The translations under genes were made by a program, and so were the position numbers. DNA of 64,000 nucleotides from Ectobius pallidus (lineage: Eukaryota > Arthropoda > Insecta > Blattodea > Ectobiidae), in the NCBI GenBank assembly GCA_964059195.1, contig CAXKWD010000001.1, positions 119,283,751 through 119,347,750 of the forward strand, in the 5' to 3' direction. Below are positions 1 through 11,403 of the stretch, piece by piece. The notes under the pieces are model-generated. The model worked only from the letters and a program-made list of their open reading frames with translations. It ran no database searches and was not told where the DNA came from. Each line of letters starts with the position of its first letter. The stretch's first letter is position 1.

Positions 1-514
1 ATTCAAAAACTAAGACCAGAATTGCAAATCCAAGAGTGTAAGACATTTAAAAATGTTCAATGCAGTTTATTTCTTGTTAAATAAATGTGTTACATGGTTT
101 TGAAAATGGGAAATGATAAATGTCGCACCCTGTATTTCACCTTGACTTCCCAAAAGTATATGTCTACAATGTTACCTTTCTGAAAACCCACTCAGTCTTA
201 TGAGATGATGGAAATGCCCTCCTGCACACATATCTGGCATCTGTTTAAGAAATTGTAATTCTTGCTCATCATGTGCAAGTATTTGCAACAGTAACTCTTC
301 TGATATTTCCTTCCAGTTCTCAAAATTCTGACCTTACTGCAAGTGATTCCTATCTGTGGAGGAATTTGAAAAATAATGCAAAACCTCTACACACTATAAG
401 AACTGAAACAATATAACATGAGAAATCAGTTTAATTCTAGAAGATGAACTGATGTATATGAGTGAAAGTTTCCTAAACTATGACTAAAATATGTGGATGC
501 AGGATAAAACTTTT
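1..514. other. AT-rich stretch, nothing recognised
   Basis: No exon-like reading frame, terminal inverted repeat or tRNA-like sequence could be supported here. It is probably intron or intergenic sequence. Confidence 0.4.
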
Positions 515-585
515 CCAACATCTCTCATGACATGGTATGTACTTAATGTAATTGCAATTTCAAGAACTTGAATCAGTTTCAGTTG
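515..585 (+). repeat. Decayed relative of the 13.7-14.4 kb repeat
   Basis: The segment starting CCAACATCTCTCATGACAT resembles the CCAACATCTCTTGTGATGA segment at 14165-14240. Both are followed by a similar run that ends in a GAACTTGAATCA/GAACCTGAATCA stretch. It is a degenerate copy of the same family with no intact frame. Confidence 0.35.
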
Positions 586-904
586 TGGGGCTATTATAAC
601 TGATTTGCCAGGAGACAATAAAGTCATTCCACTTGGTATATTATTTGCTTCATTTATAATAGCAAAGTAACTACAACTACAAGAGTAAGCATCAGTAACC
701 TGCAATCTACAGTAGTCATATACTTTTCTAAAATGTTCTCTAAGCATCTTCTGTAAGCCATCTTTTTAATAATGTGAATGTTCAAATTAATGTTAAATGT
801 CAATAGACTGAGGGCCTATACGAAGGCCTGCTCATATCATATTTATCTGCCAGATAGAGAACTTACATGGAAGTTGGCCAAGAATGGCGTACTGTGATCT
901 CCTG

Positions 905-1165
905 ACCAAATCTGTCTGCGAAGTCAACTCCCAGATAAGCTAGCAGGAGGATGGAGTGGCTGATAAACTACCAACTGCCAACTGCCAGTTAGGGAAGCTT
1001 GGTGGAAACAAGATGGCAGCACTCCGAAGCTTCCTAGGCAACTGAATTTCAGAATTGATGCGGGAAGATTCAACTTACACAATAATGCCGTTTTAGGCTC
1101 ACATATGAATGAAATAGAATTGCACAAACCGATTAATGCATTTAGTATTATAGTATGGGTGCACC
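905..1165 (+). repeat. Fragment of the MITE family seen at 53.8-54.5 kb
   Basis: This stretch, including AAGATGGCAGCACTCCGAAG and AACTTACACAATAAT, matches the minus strand of 54240-54440 with scattered substitutions. That places it in the same non-autonomous element family. No terminal repeats were found around this copy, so it looks like an internal fragment. Confidence 0.6.
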
Positions 1166-1650
1166 ATGTGTAAAAAAAATTAGCATGCTGATAGGTTAAT
1201 CCTAATCTCAAGCTAAACTTGCAAAACGGTCCATAATTTCCACTAGTTGATGATTTAAAAAATGATGAATAAAATTTACTCTTAGTGGATAAAATACCTT
1301 AAAAATTAAGCACGACGTTTCAGCTCTTCCACCGAGCCTTCTTCAGGTGCGCTCCACTCAACGACTGACTCTCTGGATGAAGAAGACTCCCCTCGTTCCG
1401 CCGTCCTGTCACTATCGATCATGAAAATCGTGCATCTCGAATGTTTATCGATCCATTCAGGTGGAATGCTGAAATCCATGCCTGCCAACACGTTTCCTGG
1501 TAATGCTGGAAATGCAACTGTTGTCTTTTCATTTCTTAATCTCTTAACTAAATCCAGCCACTCATCCCCCAAATCCCCGTCGTATCTATTCAAACTCGCA
1601 ACCCTATTTCCCACAATATTCCACAGATTGGGAAAACAGAGAACAATGTT

Positions 1651-2199
1651 ATGGAGATGCCCGGGGTATACTCTGTTTCTTGTAGTGACTGTAAGGCTTT
1701 GTATTTTGGGGAAACTGGAAGAAGTTTCAGGGTTAGGTTAAAAGAACACGAAAGGGACATAAAGCACAGTAAACCCGCAACAGGGTTAATTGAACACATG
1801 ATACAACACAAACATCACATTGGGGAAGTCAGTATAATGAAAATTGAGCCAAACAAGGTTAGGAGAAAAGTATGTGAGGCGTGGAATATTGTGGGAAATA
1901 GGGTTGCGAGTTTGAATAGATATGACGGGGATTTGGGGGATGAGTGGCTGGATTTAGTTAAGAGATTAAGAAATGAAAAGACAACAGTTGCATTTCCAGC
2001 ATTACCAGGAAACGTGTTGGCAGGCATGGATTTCAGCATTCCACCTGAATGGATCGATAAACATTCGAGATGCACGATTTTCATGATCGATAGTGACAGG
2101 ACGGCGGAACGAGGGGAGTCTTCTTCATCCAGAGAGTCAGTCGTTGAGTGGAGCGCACCTGAAGAAGGCTCGGTGGAAGAGCTGAAACGTCGTGCTTAA
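1651..2199 (+). pseudogene. Penelope-like GIY-YIG endonuclease C-terminal fragment
   Basis: The 182-residue frame opens with the GIY-YIG core: a GVYSVSC segment with CSDC, then LYFGETGRSFRVRLKEH. These are the two blocks of the GIY-YIG nuclease found at the C terminus of canonical Penelope-like retroelements, where it makes the target nick. The frame continues to a stop at 2199, giving the natural C terminus ending in ELKRRA. The upstream reverse transcriptase is missing. The C-terminal 102 residues are also encoded in reverse orientation at 1306-1614, because the 3' end is present as an inverted copy. The fragment starts inside the family's endonuclease domain and is not expected to be functional. 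Confidence 0.85.
2159..2194 (+). ncRNA. Hammerhead-ribozyme-like hairpin in a Penelope end
   Basis: The plus strand reads CTGAAGA, then a hairpin (GGCTC, loop GGTGGAA, GAGCT), then GAAACGTCGT. CUGANGA, a stem and GAAA are the conserved core boxes of hammerhead ribozymes, which Penelope-like elements are known to carry. The same layout with a different but still paired stem occurs at 47631-47667. The base after the short stem III does not clearly fit a cleavable site, so activity is uncertain. The inverted copy lies at about 1311-1346 on the minus strand. Confidence 0.4.
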
Positions 2200-2976
2200 T
2201 TTTTAAGGTATTTTATCCACTAAGAGTAAATTTTATTCATCATTTTTTAAATCTAATCTCAAGCTTCAGACAAATCTTTTTCCCAACTTTCTCTCCTCAA
2301 TAGAGATTACATGAAATTCTGAATACCATTACAATTTGCAACACAACCACACAAAACTTCTTGAAAGTCCTGCTGTTGATGTTATTTACCAATGCTCAAA
2401 AAACTTGGACATCTACCATTCTCTTCAGACATCCCAATAAAACTAAGCCTGACAAGTCAAGATGGTAAGTCTTTACCAGCAGTGCAGTGCTAAAGTTCTG
2501 AACATAATTCCATTTACTGTACCTCTCACTGATCAGTACAAGCATTTCAGTCAGTTTAATGAACTATGAACTAGCTGCAATGCCCATTGTTTGAATGCCT
2601 AAATACTGCTATAGCTCAGGATGCGAAGCTTCTGGTTGCCATATCGTCATTGGCAACCAGAATTCTGAGGCAGAAGATTAAGGCCGGTATTCATAGTCGC
2701 AATAAGTCGTATTTATATCCAAGTCAAACTTTAATCTCGTCTTAGGTTGAGTTTCTGACACAAACAAGTCGGACTTATGATGTAGTTACTTTATAATGTC
2801 AGACTTGACAAAGTCGAGCTTATTGCTATTCATAGTCACTGAAGTACGACTTATTTCGACAAGTACGACTTATTTGTCGAAATAAGTCCTACTTTATCAA
2901 GTCAAGGGTTCCCCTGACTTATTTCAGTTTAAGCCAATACCATGGATAGTAATTTTGAGGATCTTGGCGAGTATTA

Positions 2977-3099
2977 GAAGAAACTCATGCCCCAAAGCAT
3001 TATTTGCAAAACATGATGAATCCATTCAAATTCTACAGTGACAATGAATTTAAAAAGAGATTTAGTTTCAAGCAGACACAATTTTGGAAATATCAATCG
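2977..3099 (+). pseudogene. Harbinger transposase N-terminal remnant
   Basis: The open stretch reads HYLQNMMNPFKFYSDNEFK followed by KRFSFKQTQFW. This resembles the NPF-x-x-[FY]-x-D-x-EF-x-x-R-[FY]-x-[FL] block near the start of Harbinger transposases. No catalytic DDE part follows; the frame runs into the oppositely oriented second-gene fragment. Only about 40 residues survive, so the call rests on one motif and its context. Confidence 0.5.
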
Positions 3100-3195
3100 C
3101 CGATCTTTCATCGGCATTTCTCTCTGCTGGCATTTCATATCGGCCCAAAGCTTCCTAAGCTGTTTTAATCTCTCTAAAACAATAATTAATATCAT
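3100..3195 (-). pseudogene. Myb/SANT-like second gene remnant of the Harbinger element
   Basis: The minus strand encodes LERLKQLRKLWADMKCQQRE and continues MPMKDRR. This resembles the end of Myb/SANT-like domains (L-x-x-L-W-x-x-[LM]-K) found in the DNA-binding partner protein of Harbinger transposons. Its position opposite the transposase fragment within the same terminal repeats supports the call. Confidence 0.4.
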
Positions 3196-3607
3196 AATAA
3201 ATGCATAAGCGTACCGGTATTAATTCTGAACTATCTCCAAGCTAATATATATGCAGAATATTCTTAACAAACTATTAATCAGTTTATTTACATACTGCAT
3301 AATATGACTGGATGAATTGGATTCTTTGTTTACAATGCACAGCGCCGTCTGTATTTTTATATCATGATAGCAAAATACGTACCCAGTTGCCTTTACTTTA
3401 CATAAAATCTGAAAAATCTTAAACACGATTGGTTAATTCAATTGTTACGGCAGTGAATATGTAGAATAAGTAGAGCTTTATGAAGTCAGACTTAATAAAG
3501 TAAGACTTTAAAGAAGACTATGAATACGAAAAAGATACAAGTCGACTTGTCAAATAAGTTCAGCTTCATAAAGTCGGTTCTTAAGTCGCAGACCATGAAT
3601 ACCGGCT

Positions 3608-5812
3608 CAATTTCGAAAGACTTATTTACATTTATTATTTTAGTTTCCACAAATGAAATCAAATTTAATAGTACATTTTGGCACAGGCATTCAATTTTGA
3701 CATGAACAAGATGACTGATAATTCAAATTTACTTGGAAGCTTTTATAAATATCCAGAAGCTGGGTTTGAGAACAAAACCTTCGGTTCCTGAAGCAGACAT
3801 GCTCCTTAACACAATCAAGGCCAACTGCTTATAATATAAAAGGTAAAATGACAGGAACCATTACTGGAAACAGATAATCAATTTACTAAATTTCCTACGT
3901 ATGTATAGTTGACAAACCATATCAATATTTAGGAGTAGAATAGAGTAGAATTTTTCACTAAGGTCAGCCATCAAGAGTAACCAAAGTAGAAACATTCTAT
4001 CTGCCATCACATTACTAACTCTGAAAACCTCAGTTGGTAGGGCATAAGCAGAGGAAGTTGAAGGTCACAGCTTTAAGTCCCACTGCCAAAGAAATTTTTC
4101 TCTTAACTATTTTTCCATAATGTCAGGAGCTATATAATAATCAGTGAAAACACAAATATGGATGGTTGGATGCTATCCTGTTACTCTACGGATGGGAGTA
4201 TAATTCCTTCAAGTAGAGATTTAATTACTGAATACTAACTTAGTTACACTTATTTTTCAATAGAGGGCAGTGGAGTTTATTCTTAGATGTATGAGGGAAA
4301 TGGAGGAGAGGCTGTTTAACAAGATTAGTGCCAGGTAATAATAAAATTGTGGAATGGGGCTTTAGAAGAGTGAATAGGCAAATTTGGAAAACAGCTTATG
4401 AAAAGATAAGTAATAAAGTGAAATAGGCAACAGTGTTAAAATGTCTGAAACAGGAAGATATTGAAGGGGGAGTATGGTGAGTATGGGGACCCACTGTCCA
4501 TTAGCAAACTCTTTTATGATATGAGGACAGGGAGGAAAGAGTGTGAAATGAAAAGGAGGCAAGATCAAGATACAGGTTGGCATTAAAAAATCTAACAACC
4601 TCCAGATCTCAGGAATGCCAGATTCCACAAATGGTCAGCAAAGACATTCTACCATCAAGGTCTTTCAGGTTTTCCACTTTCTCTGCGATGGACAACTTAT
4701 GATTCTTATGTTTTTCGCTACTATTTTTTTTTGTTAATTTTTTTTTGCTGAGTCCATGATGAGATTATACAGCAGCAAATAAATAAAAAAAATAAGAAGG
4801 AATGCCTGTTAGCAGGTGCAAGCAACACCCAACAGCTGATTCTGGAATGCAGCGCTATCAAAACATAAACAGCACCTCCAGAAAACAGTGGCAGGACAAC
4901 ATGATAAATTTTATAATGCGCTCTGAAATGCATGCCAGAAATCTGAAGGAACCGGACTTTCAATGATCAAATGTTTTAATGTCAACCTGTACTATGACAG
5001 GGGAAAGCAGGTGTAAAATAGACTACAAGAACTTAAGTCTAATATATGATTTGATAGGCTAGTGACCAGGGTCAAAAATAGTATGCACCTTCTGTAACAA
5101 TCTTGTAGCAATTCTTAGCATTCAATAAATTTATTCATTCTTATAGAGGATAGAGGGGCATTGCCTCTGCTGCCTTATAACCTCCTCTAACTGATTGCTG
5201 TGGAGGAATAACCACCATGACAGTAAACTACTTTCAATTTGCCTTAGTGGCTAAGCCCTCCCACAATTCCTGCCCGACAGACAAGATCAGGAAGTGAACC
5301 ACGTACTGAACATCCACAGAGTACTAACAAATTCATTCAGTGGGAAGTAGATAGCTCAAATACACTCTTTATGACCGTGTCTTCAGATTCATTACCAGAA
5401 ACTGCCACATGGCCTACAATCTAGACAGAGACGAGATAGTACTTTTACTGAAATAAGAAAGATGATAGATAATGTATAATGTATGAAAAATCCTAAGATT
5501 CTGCAAAGCGCTCAAAGAATTAGAAAAGTCCTGGAAGCAAGTGTCTGAATATGTTGGATCCCTGTAAAATTGCTTACCCAGCTCAGCAGAAATTAACACC
5601 ACTATTGTTGGGCAGCACTGTACTCCAGGAGGCGTGCAGCTCCATGCAGAGAAGAGCCATCCAAATAAAGTGGTAATGAGTTAAGAGTGGATCAGAATAT
5701 GGAAGCAACCCATCCAGCATTTTCATCAATTAATTATATCAAAATACTTTTGTGGACTTTCCCTAAAATCTGAAGAAAAATCAGGATTCATTTTTCAGAC
5801 ATGTTTTATGTG
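3608..5812. other. Non-coding stretch with a tRNA-like SINE scrap
   Basis: No exon with paired splice sites was found. At 4024-4076 the plus strand has an A-box-like CTCAGTTGGTAGGGC and a B-box-like CTTTAAGTCCC about 50 bases apart, resembling a decayed tRNA-derived SINE head. The rest is AT-rich sequence with no recognised family. Confidence 0.35.
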
Positions 5813-6825
5813 AGGGTAGTCCAAAAAAGTAAGTTTCCCATATCTGTAAAATTTATTGTAATTTATGTAAATCTTCAACACATTCTGAGATTCCATCAGT
5901 ACCCTACTTTCCCACATAACCACTTTTGATAACCACAGATAAGTCACTGAAGGGTACATTGACATCTTAATGTTTAAATAGGTATTACATACTTTTAAAA
6001 TGTCTCTACTGAAATAAATAAAATTCTGTCAATCAACAGTACAAGAAGTCTGTGATTTTTGCGCTCTTGTTTGGTAATCCCACCTGTGGATCAACTTTCA
6101 ATTCTCTCTTTAAAGATCCTAGCTGTACAAAAAGCATAGCACTATGTTTTTGACATCTCCAGGGCCGCCACATCTCGGGGTCGGGCCCAGGACCATGTAG
6201 GCTACTGGTCGCGGGCCCCTCACCGAACGCCGACCATCCTCATTCAGACAGTTGTCTCTTCCTTCTCCATGGAGCTTCCTTCTCGTTACCCGTGTAACAG
6301 AACATTTTATCAAACTTTTCCAGTTTTCCATAAAATTATGTCACATCACCGGAATCCAGCGGGCCCCTTTGAGGCCCAGGCCCGGGCCCGGGTCCCTTGG
6401 GTCCGGCAGCACCCCCCATGTGGCGGCCCTGGACATCTCATCATTCTAGGAACGCTGACCATCCTACTACTCCTTCAATTTGGCACTGGGTTTGGTGTGC
6501 AAAACATTATAAACTCATCTTATAGTTATGAATTGGTAACTAGCGATTCCCCATCTGTTACAACACTTAAAGAGTTGGAAAGTCAGCATTTCTAGAATGA
6601 TGAGCAGGTCAAATGTTTGGTGCAGCATTTTTTGTACAGCTAGAGCCAAAGAACCTATGGGAATTGATAAGCTGACCCACAGATAAGTCACTGAAGGTGG
6701 TTATGCAGAGAAGTAGGTTATTGATAGAGGTACAGAATGTATTAAGTTAATGAGTATACTTTGATTACAATACATTTTATGCACAATGAAAAACTTACTT
6801 ATTGAACACCCCTTGTATTTGGAGA
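5813..6825. mobile_element. Candidate decayed mariner-like element
   Basis: The left end (GAGGGTAGTCCAAAAAAGTA) and the reverse complement of the right end (AAGGGGTGTTCAATAAGTAA) are similar and resemble mariner termini. TA occurs outside the right end. No coding motif survives, and a hAT-type element is inserted at 6160-6431. The boundaries are approximate. Confidence 0.3.
6160..6431. mobile_element. hAT-type MITE with perfect 8-bp target duplication
   Basis: The 272-bp element begins CAGGGCCGCCACAT and ends with the inverse ATGTGGCGGCCCTG. The octamer GACATCTC is present on both sides (6152-6159 and 6432-6439). CAG...CTG ends with an 8-bp duplication are the hallmark of hAT transposons. 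The interior is GC-rich and has no transposase. Confidence 0.9.
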
Positions 6826-7379
6826 TTCTGCTGGTTTTAATATCTGTAAACAACAGTGACAATAGGAGATATGTAGGTGGCTTTTGAAGTAAACAGGTAC
6901 CAGTAATAATAAAATTCAGATTGACAGTACATCTACCATTTTATTCCCAAATAAACATACTCATGTACCATAAAGCTGTTTTAAATGTATATACCAGCTG
7001 AGAGTAAATGAACTAAGTTTTTAATATGTCAAGAAAAATCCCTTCTAATAAAAATTTCTTGTACGATTTATATGCTTTCGTTTTTTATCTATTACACACA
7101 GCCTTTTCTTTAGTAAGTTTTGGATATAATATTAGGTAAATATCAATACCTAAATCTTGTATTTTCTTTCTCTTTCCACCGACTTGTTTCTGAAAGCAGT
7201 TTTATGCAAATTAAGTCTACTAAATATTTTGTCATCTTGTCTAAACCATAACATCTTGCAATAAACCTCACTCATTTTTAATGTAATACCATCCTCACCA
7301 AATGACAACTATGGTTACTGAAATCAACCACTTACATGTACCTCAATGATTTCTCCACTTATGGTCTGCCTCCAATCAT

Positions 7380-7562
7380 TCACCTTGTGCTGTCTTCTTT
7401 TTCCTTCAGACCAACTAATTCCTTACTTACTTCCCACAATTTTGTAGCAATGACAGGATCAAATTTCACTTTGGACGTGTAAAAATCACAATTCCTGTAA
7501 AATAGCCCAGACTTTCCTTCCAGTTCTTCTGCAGTGGCACAATGTAATGTTGTCTGTGCACC
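7380..7562 (-). CDS. Retinol dehydrogenase-like SDR, last exon
   Basis: This exon encodes the C-terminal 60 residues of a short-chain dehydrogenase/reductase. It begins GAQTTLHCATAEELEGKSG, continues LFYRNC, and ends near VSKELVGLKEKED before a TGA at 7380-7382. This matches the end of the RDH11/12/13/14 family, NAD(P)H-dependent retinal/aldehyde reductases usually held on microsomal or mitochondrial membranes. A 3' splice acceptor (TTTCAG) lies immediately upstream on the minus strand and the exon starts in phase 0. It belongs with exons at 15426-15661 and 34085-34363 on the same strand. The segment in between, with the YxxxK catalytic pair, was not found in 7563-15425. Confidence 0.85.
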   Translation of the reverse strand, partial: GAQTTLHCATAEELEGKSGLFYRNCDFYTSKVKFDPVIATKLWEVSKELVGLKEKEDSTR

Positions 7563-7671
7563 CTGAAACAAATAACATTTAACCCTTTTAAGCAATATTT
7601 TTACATATAAATATGTAAACATTACATGTAAAATGTTACAGAAGTAGTATATATGATTTTTTTTTATTAAC

Positions 7672-8010
7672 AGGTTTTCAGGTCAAGTAAATTGTATGCA
7701 TTGTGAAAAAATTTACATTGGACTGACAGAAAATATTTTAGGAATAATAAATTCAAATAAACAAATAAATAAGCAATAGAAGCATATTTTTGGGAAGAAG
7801 GGCATAAGAAGAACAAGTCAGGCTACTAAAACCAGTACAGAGGTCATACAAGAATTACTAGTCTGGGAGAGAGAATTCATAAAAAAAACACACAGGTTAA
7901 CAAATTTTGAATTACCAGCACAAGATGGTTTGACAAGAAAGTACATTCATCCACCACCAGAGGGACTAAAAAGCATCCAGCATTGGAGCTGAGGATGGGA
8001 GTAATATTTC
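7672..8010 (+). pseudogene. Decayed Penelope-like GIY-YIG remnant
   Basis: From 7672 the plus strand encodes FSGQVNCMHCEKIYIGLTEN before stops. The CxxC followed by [IV]YIG-x-T-[EG] is the second half of the GIY-YIG block in Penelope-like endonucleases. About 200 bases downstream, CTGAGGATGG resembles the hammerhead-like terminal motif of such elements, though the GAAA box is not intact. Several stops and shifts show an old copy. Confidence 0.5.
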
Positions 8011-9797
8011 AATATGTTGTGACTTCACTGTTATTCCCGAGACCAATTATTTTTACAGTGTTCATGAACAACACCGCAATATTTTACTTGTGTATGCTAC
8101 AGGACATTAAAGTCATTACAATTTGGTGCTCAGAAGTCAATAGATAGATAACTTCATTCATCATTCCTTCCATACAAGGACTCCCGTTTACATTTCTGTT
8201 TAATGCCACACAGTCCTTTCCTTACATTTCTTACCTTACCTAAACTTTCATTTACAACTAACAAACATAAACAACTCTACTTAAAAAAGAACAATCAACT
8301 AAAAAAAAAAACATTGTTACTGATTCCAAAATAAATTTATTTATCAGGCAATTTTAAGGTCACTGACTCTTAAAACTGCCTAATTTCATTTTACCATTCC
8401 TTTTATTTTCTTCTACCAATCATAAGTCAATAACGAAGCGAAGTAGGGTTAAAATCTTAATTTAATTTCCTTCACACCTCCTTAACCATCGATAAAAACC
8501 TGATTCTTAATCATTCATCAACCGCTGTATCATAATTTATAGTTCTCATAATCTGCAAAAATTATATTCTAACCACATGACTGCCCACCACTGCTTTATT
8601 TTTTTATTCATAATTAGAGTGTGAAGCCGTTTGGAATGTCGGACCCCTTAACCAATCACACCATCGGCAAGACAGTGACAGGACCTACAACTTGCCATAT
8701 AACATGTGACCATCAATTAATTATTTCATATCAAAATTCAATCATAATTAATTACAAGAAGCAATAATCATCGTACAGACAGAAGATTAATATCAAAAGA
8801 TTCGGAAAATTTCATACTATAAGAATATGCGTATAAAATTTATACCAGACTCATGACTTTGGACTTATTAAGCAATTACTGAAAGACCGGATGTCGGATC
8901 GCTTTGTATGCGACAGAGAGGCGCTAGTCATTTATGTCAGGATTGATGAATGGATTTTAGGGGAAGAAACTCAGTTTTAACTGACTTTTAGCTAGGGACA
9001 AGACTACTATACCATTCAAGCTGACCAATAAGAGGCTACGAGACGAATAGGCATAAGAAGTGGACCAATGAAATGATGTTAAGGAGAGGAATTAATGAAA
9101 TCAAGTGAGGGAAAATTAACTACGAAAACTGTTCTGTTCTAACTGTGAAGCGTTGCCGAAAAGAAGGACAATGTGAATTTTCTCCGCGCCGTAAAGAAAT
9201 AGAGGGTTAAGTTTTAGATACAAGTTTTAAGAATTATCGTGCGCGTAATAATTGAACATTTTAATATTTGTTACCTGTGAAACGTAGACTGAGAATCTCT
9301 CCGCGCCGTAAAAAATAGAGGAAGTGTTTGATACAAGGCATATGGATCGTCGGGGCACGTTATTATTAAGTATAAAATATAAGCAGAATAGTAATTGAAT
9401 ATAGAAGTTTACGTATATGAATATAGACACGTCCAGTATTTAAAAGCATAAGTCAGCATATATGAATATAGGCATCGCAGACTCCTTTGTGCAACGAACC
9501 CAGTGTGTCGCTTAGAAAGAAGTACTAATAAATCAAACATATTCATCAAGTAGGTGTTATAATAATATTTCTCCCCTGTAATTCCAATTAACCACGAAAG
9601 GGATAAGAGTTCTTACTACCGCTGAGCAAGTACTAGCTAGGGTTGTCCGTTGCCATTCTCGTAAGAAGGAACTGATCGGAAACTACAAATTTATCTACAT
9701 TTATGTAGGTTGACACCTATCTGATTGGTGAAGTGCAAACGCACCCTATTTACGAGAGTGGTAAGACAAGCGGACATAAGTGTTAATAACAAAGTTC
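8011..9797. other. Non-coding stretch, possibly a solo LTR in part
   Basis: No protein-coding signal was found. A GC-richer segment, about 8620-9780, has two diverged direct copies of TCTCCGCGCCGTAAA followed by AATAGAGG (about 9179 and 9298) and an AATAAA at about 9528. Those features could suit a solo LTR, but no defined TG...CA ends with a target duplication were established. Confidence 0.25.
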
Positions 9798-9941
9798 CTT
9801 TATAAGATATAAAATGCTTGGTCCAAACTTTCCACTAAAACTCTATGTAAAATGTATATCACAACACTATTTATTTAGTGGTTAAAACATTAATAAAAAT
9901 GGTTAAAAACCTTACACTGTACGACGTTTCAGCCTGTCTCC
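9798..9941 (-). mobile_element. Penelope-like terminal fragment cut by the gap
   Basis: This stretch is a diverged relative of the palindromic element at 47534-47807, sharing TCCAAACTTTCCACTAAAA and AAAAACCTTACACTGTACG. Its minus strand carries AGGCTGAAACGTCGT, the 3' strand of the hammerhead-like hairpin. The N run begins right after it, so the rest is missing. Confidence 0.65.
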
Positions 9942-10141
9942 NNNNNNNNNNNNNNNNNNNNNNNNNNNNNNNNNNNNNNNNNNNNNNNNNNNNNNNNNNN
10001 NNNNNNNNNNNNNNNNNNNNNNNNNNNNNNNNNNNNNNNNNNNNNNNNNNNNNNNNNNNNNNNNNNNNNNNNNNNNNNNNNNNNNNNNNNNNNNNNNNNN
10101 NNNNNNNNNNNNNNNNNNNNNNNNNNNNNNNNNNNNNNNNN
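9942..10141. other. Assembly gap, 200 N
   Basis: The run of 200 unknown bases is probably an arbitrary gap size. Its left flank is a Penelope-like terminus and its right flank a LINE, so a repeat may have broken the assembly. The missing middle exon of the dehydrogenase gene may lie here. Confidence 0.95.
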
Positions 10142-10545
10142 GTATCCTAGTACAATACAAAGAGATCATTAGTAAATTGCAGACGTTTATAAATAAATGC
10201 CTGAGAAGAATTCTTAAGATCTTCTGGCCACAGAGAATCTCCAATCAAGAGCTTCTCAAACAAACAGAACAAGAGCCCATAGAGATGTCTATTAAAAGGA
10301 GAACATTGAAATGGATCGGGCACACTCTTAGAAAGCCAGATCACATCACAAAGCAGTCCTTGGATTGGAACCCTGCCGGAGTGAGAAAGAGAGGACGCCT
10401 AAAGGACACCTGGAGAAGATCTATTGATCGTGATAGTAAGAATATGGGAAAAACATGGTTGGAGTTAAAACAGCTATCCAAGAATCGAACAAGATGGCGG
10501 AGTACTGTTGAGGCCCTTTGTTCCACTGGGAACCACAGGGTATAA
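10142..10545 (+). pseudogene. LINE reverse transcriptase C-terminal fragment
   Basis: The frame includes NKCLRRILKIFWPQRISNQE, then KRRTLKWIGHTLRKP, then DWNPAGVRKRGRLKDTWRR. This is the conserved tail after the reverse transcriptase in many animal non-LTR retrotransposons (pattern RRILxI-x-WP-x-x-ISN, W-x-WIGH-x-LRK, R-x-RGRP-x-x-TWRR). It is 5'-truncated by the assembly gap. The clade (RTE- or CR1-like) was not settled. The frame ends with a stop at about 10545. Confidence 0.85.
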
Positions 10546-11403
10546 GTCAAGTAAGTCAAGTACAATACAACCTTGACCCAGACTGAATTCCCTAGAATCA
10601 TTTGAGATATACAGGCATAAACATAAAATTATAAACGAGGATCCGATTGAATATAACCCTCTATTTGAACTAATTACAGAACACACCCAATAGCAATAAA
10701 TTCGTATGCTCGCGAGATTGGTCACTCAGTATGTTGATTTTCAGCAGCGGGTCGGGTTAGTGAATGCCTCAAGGTTAGTAACATTTATATGTATTCAATC
10801 TCACAAATATTTAGTTTTCTCATAATTTCCTCAATGTTAATCTCCACTCATTCATTTAGGAACTGAAGATGGGCCGAAATGCATCTTCCATTAAAGAAAA
10901 ACGACAAAGATTCAAGAGAACAATAAGATATTTCAGCTGTGTAACTTCAGCCAAGAATACCGAACTCCAGCTACAGTGTTTTTTCCCAGTAATCGTAGTT
11001 TAGCTACAATTAATAGTGAACTGACTCATCTGAAATATATAAATAGCATTCATCAGAGCCTAAGTACATATTTTACATATGAAGTGACTAAAACTGTGAA
11101 TAGATAACATATATCACAGCATACTGTGCATATGTTTTCAGGACAACATTTTAATATATAGCAACTCAATAGATTTTATTTGTCAAAAATAGGTTAGAAT
11201 ATTATTGACAAACCAAGTTGTAACATACCATATTTTATATATCATTTGGTGAAGTGTTTTATATTTGTGTATATAACTTAATGGATTTTTAATTCTGTGC
11301 ACTATAATAGGCCTAGATCTAATTTTTAGAAAAACATTGACAAGCCAAAGTTTTAATCTACTACATTTATACATATCACTTTGGTGTATTTGATTTTTAT
11401 AAC
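10546..11403. other. Non-coding; possible hammerhead-like scrap at 10863
   Basis: No exon was recognised. CTGAAGATGGGCCGAAAT at 10863-10880 has the CUGANGA and GAAA boxes of a hammerhead core but almost no stem II between them. It may be a decayed Penelope-like end. The remainder is AT-rich. Confidence 0.3.

Larger units (their letters stand above)
1215..2253 (+). mobile_element. 5'-truncated Penelope-like element with inverted 3' end
   Basis: A 373-bp arm at 1252-1624 is the near-perfect reverse complement of 1881-2253. Between them lies the start of a GIY-YIG endonuclease fragment that continues into the right arm. A 13-bp direct repeat (CTAATCTCAAGCT) occurs at 1202-1214 and 2254-2266 and probably marks the target duplication; 37 extra bases separate the left copy from the arm. 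Penelope-like elements are known to insert with variable duplications and with inverted or tandem terminal copies. The reverse transcriptase part is absent, so this is a dead partial copy. Confidence 0.8.
2684..3607 (+). mobile_element. PIF/Harbinger-type element, internally deleted
   Basis: The ends are inverted repeats: GCCGGTATTCATAGTC at the left and GACCATGAATACCGGC at the right. Subterminal sequence is rich in variants of AAGTCGACTT/AAGTACGACTTATT. Inside are a transposase N-terminal fragment on the plus strand and a Myb/SANT-like fragment on the minus strand, the two-gene convergent layout known for PIF/Harbinger. A clean 3-bp target duplication could not be assigned. Confidence 0.65.
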
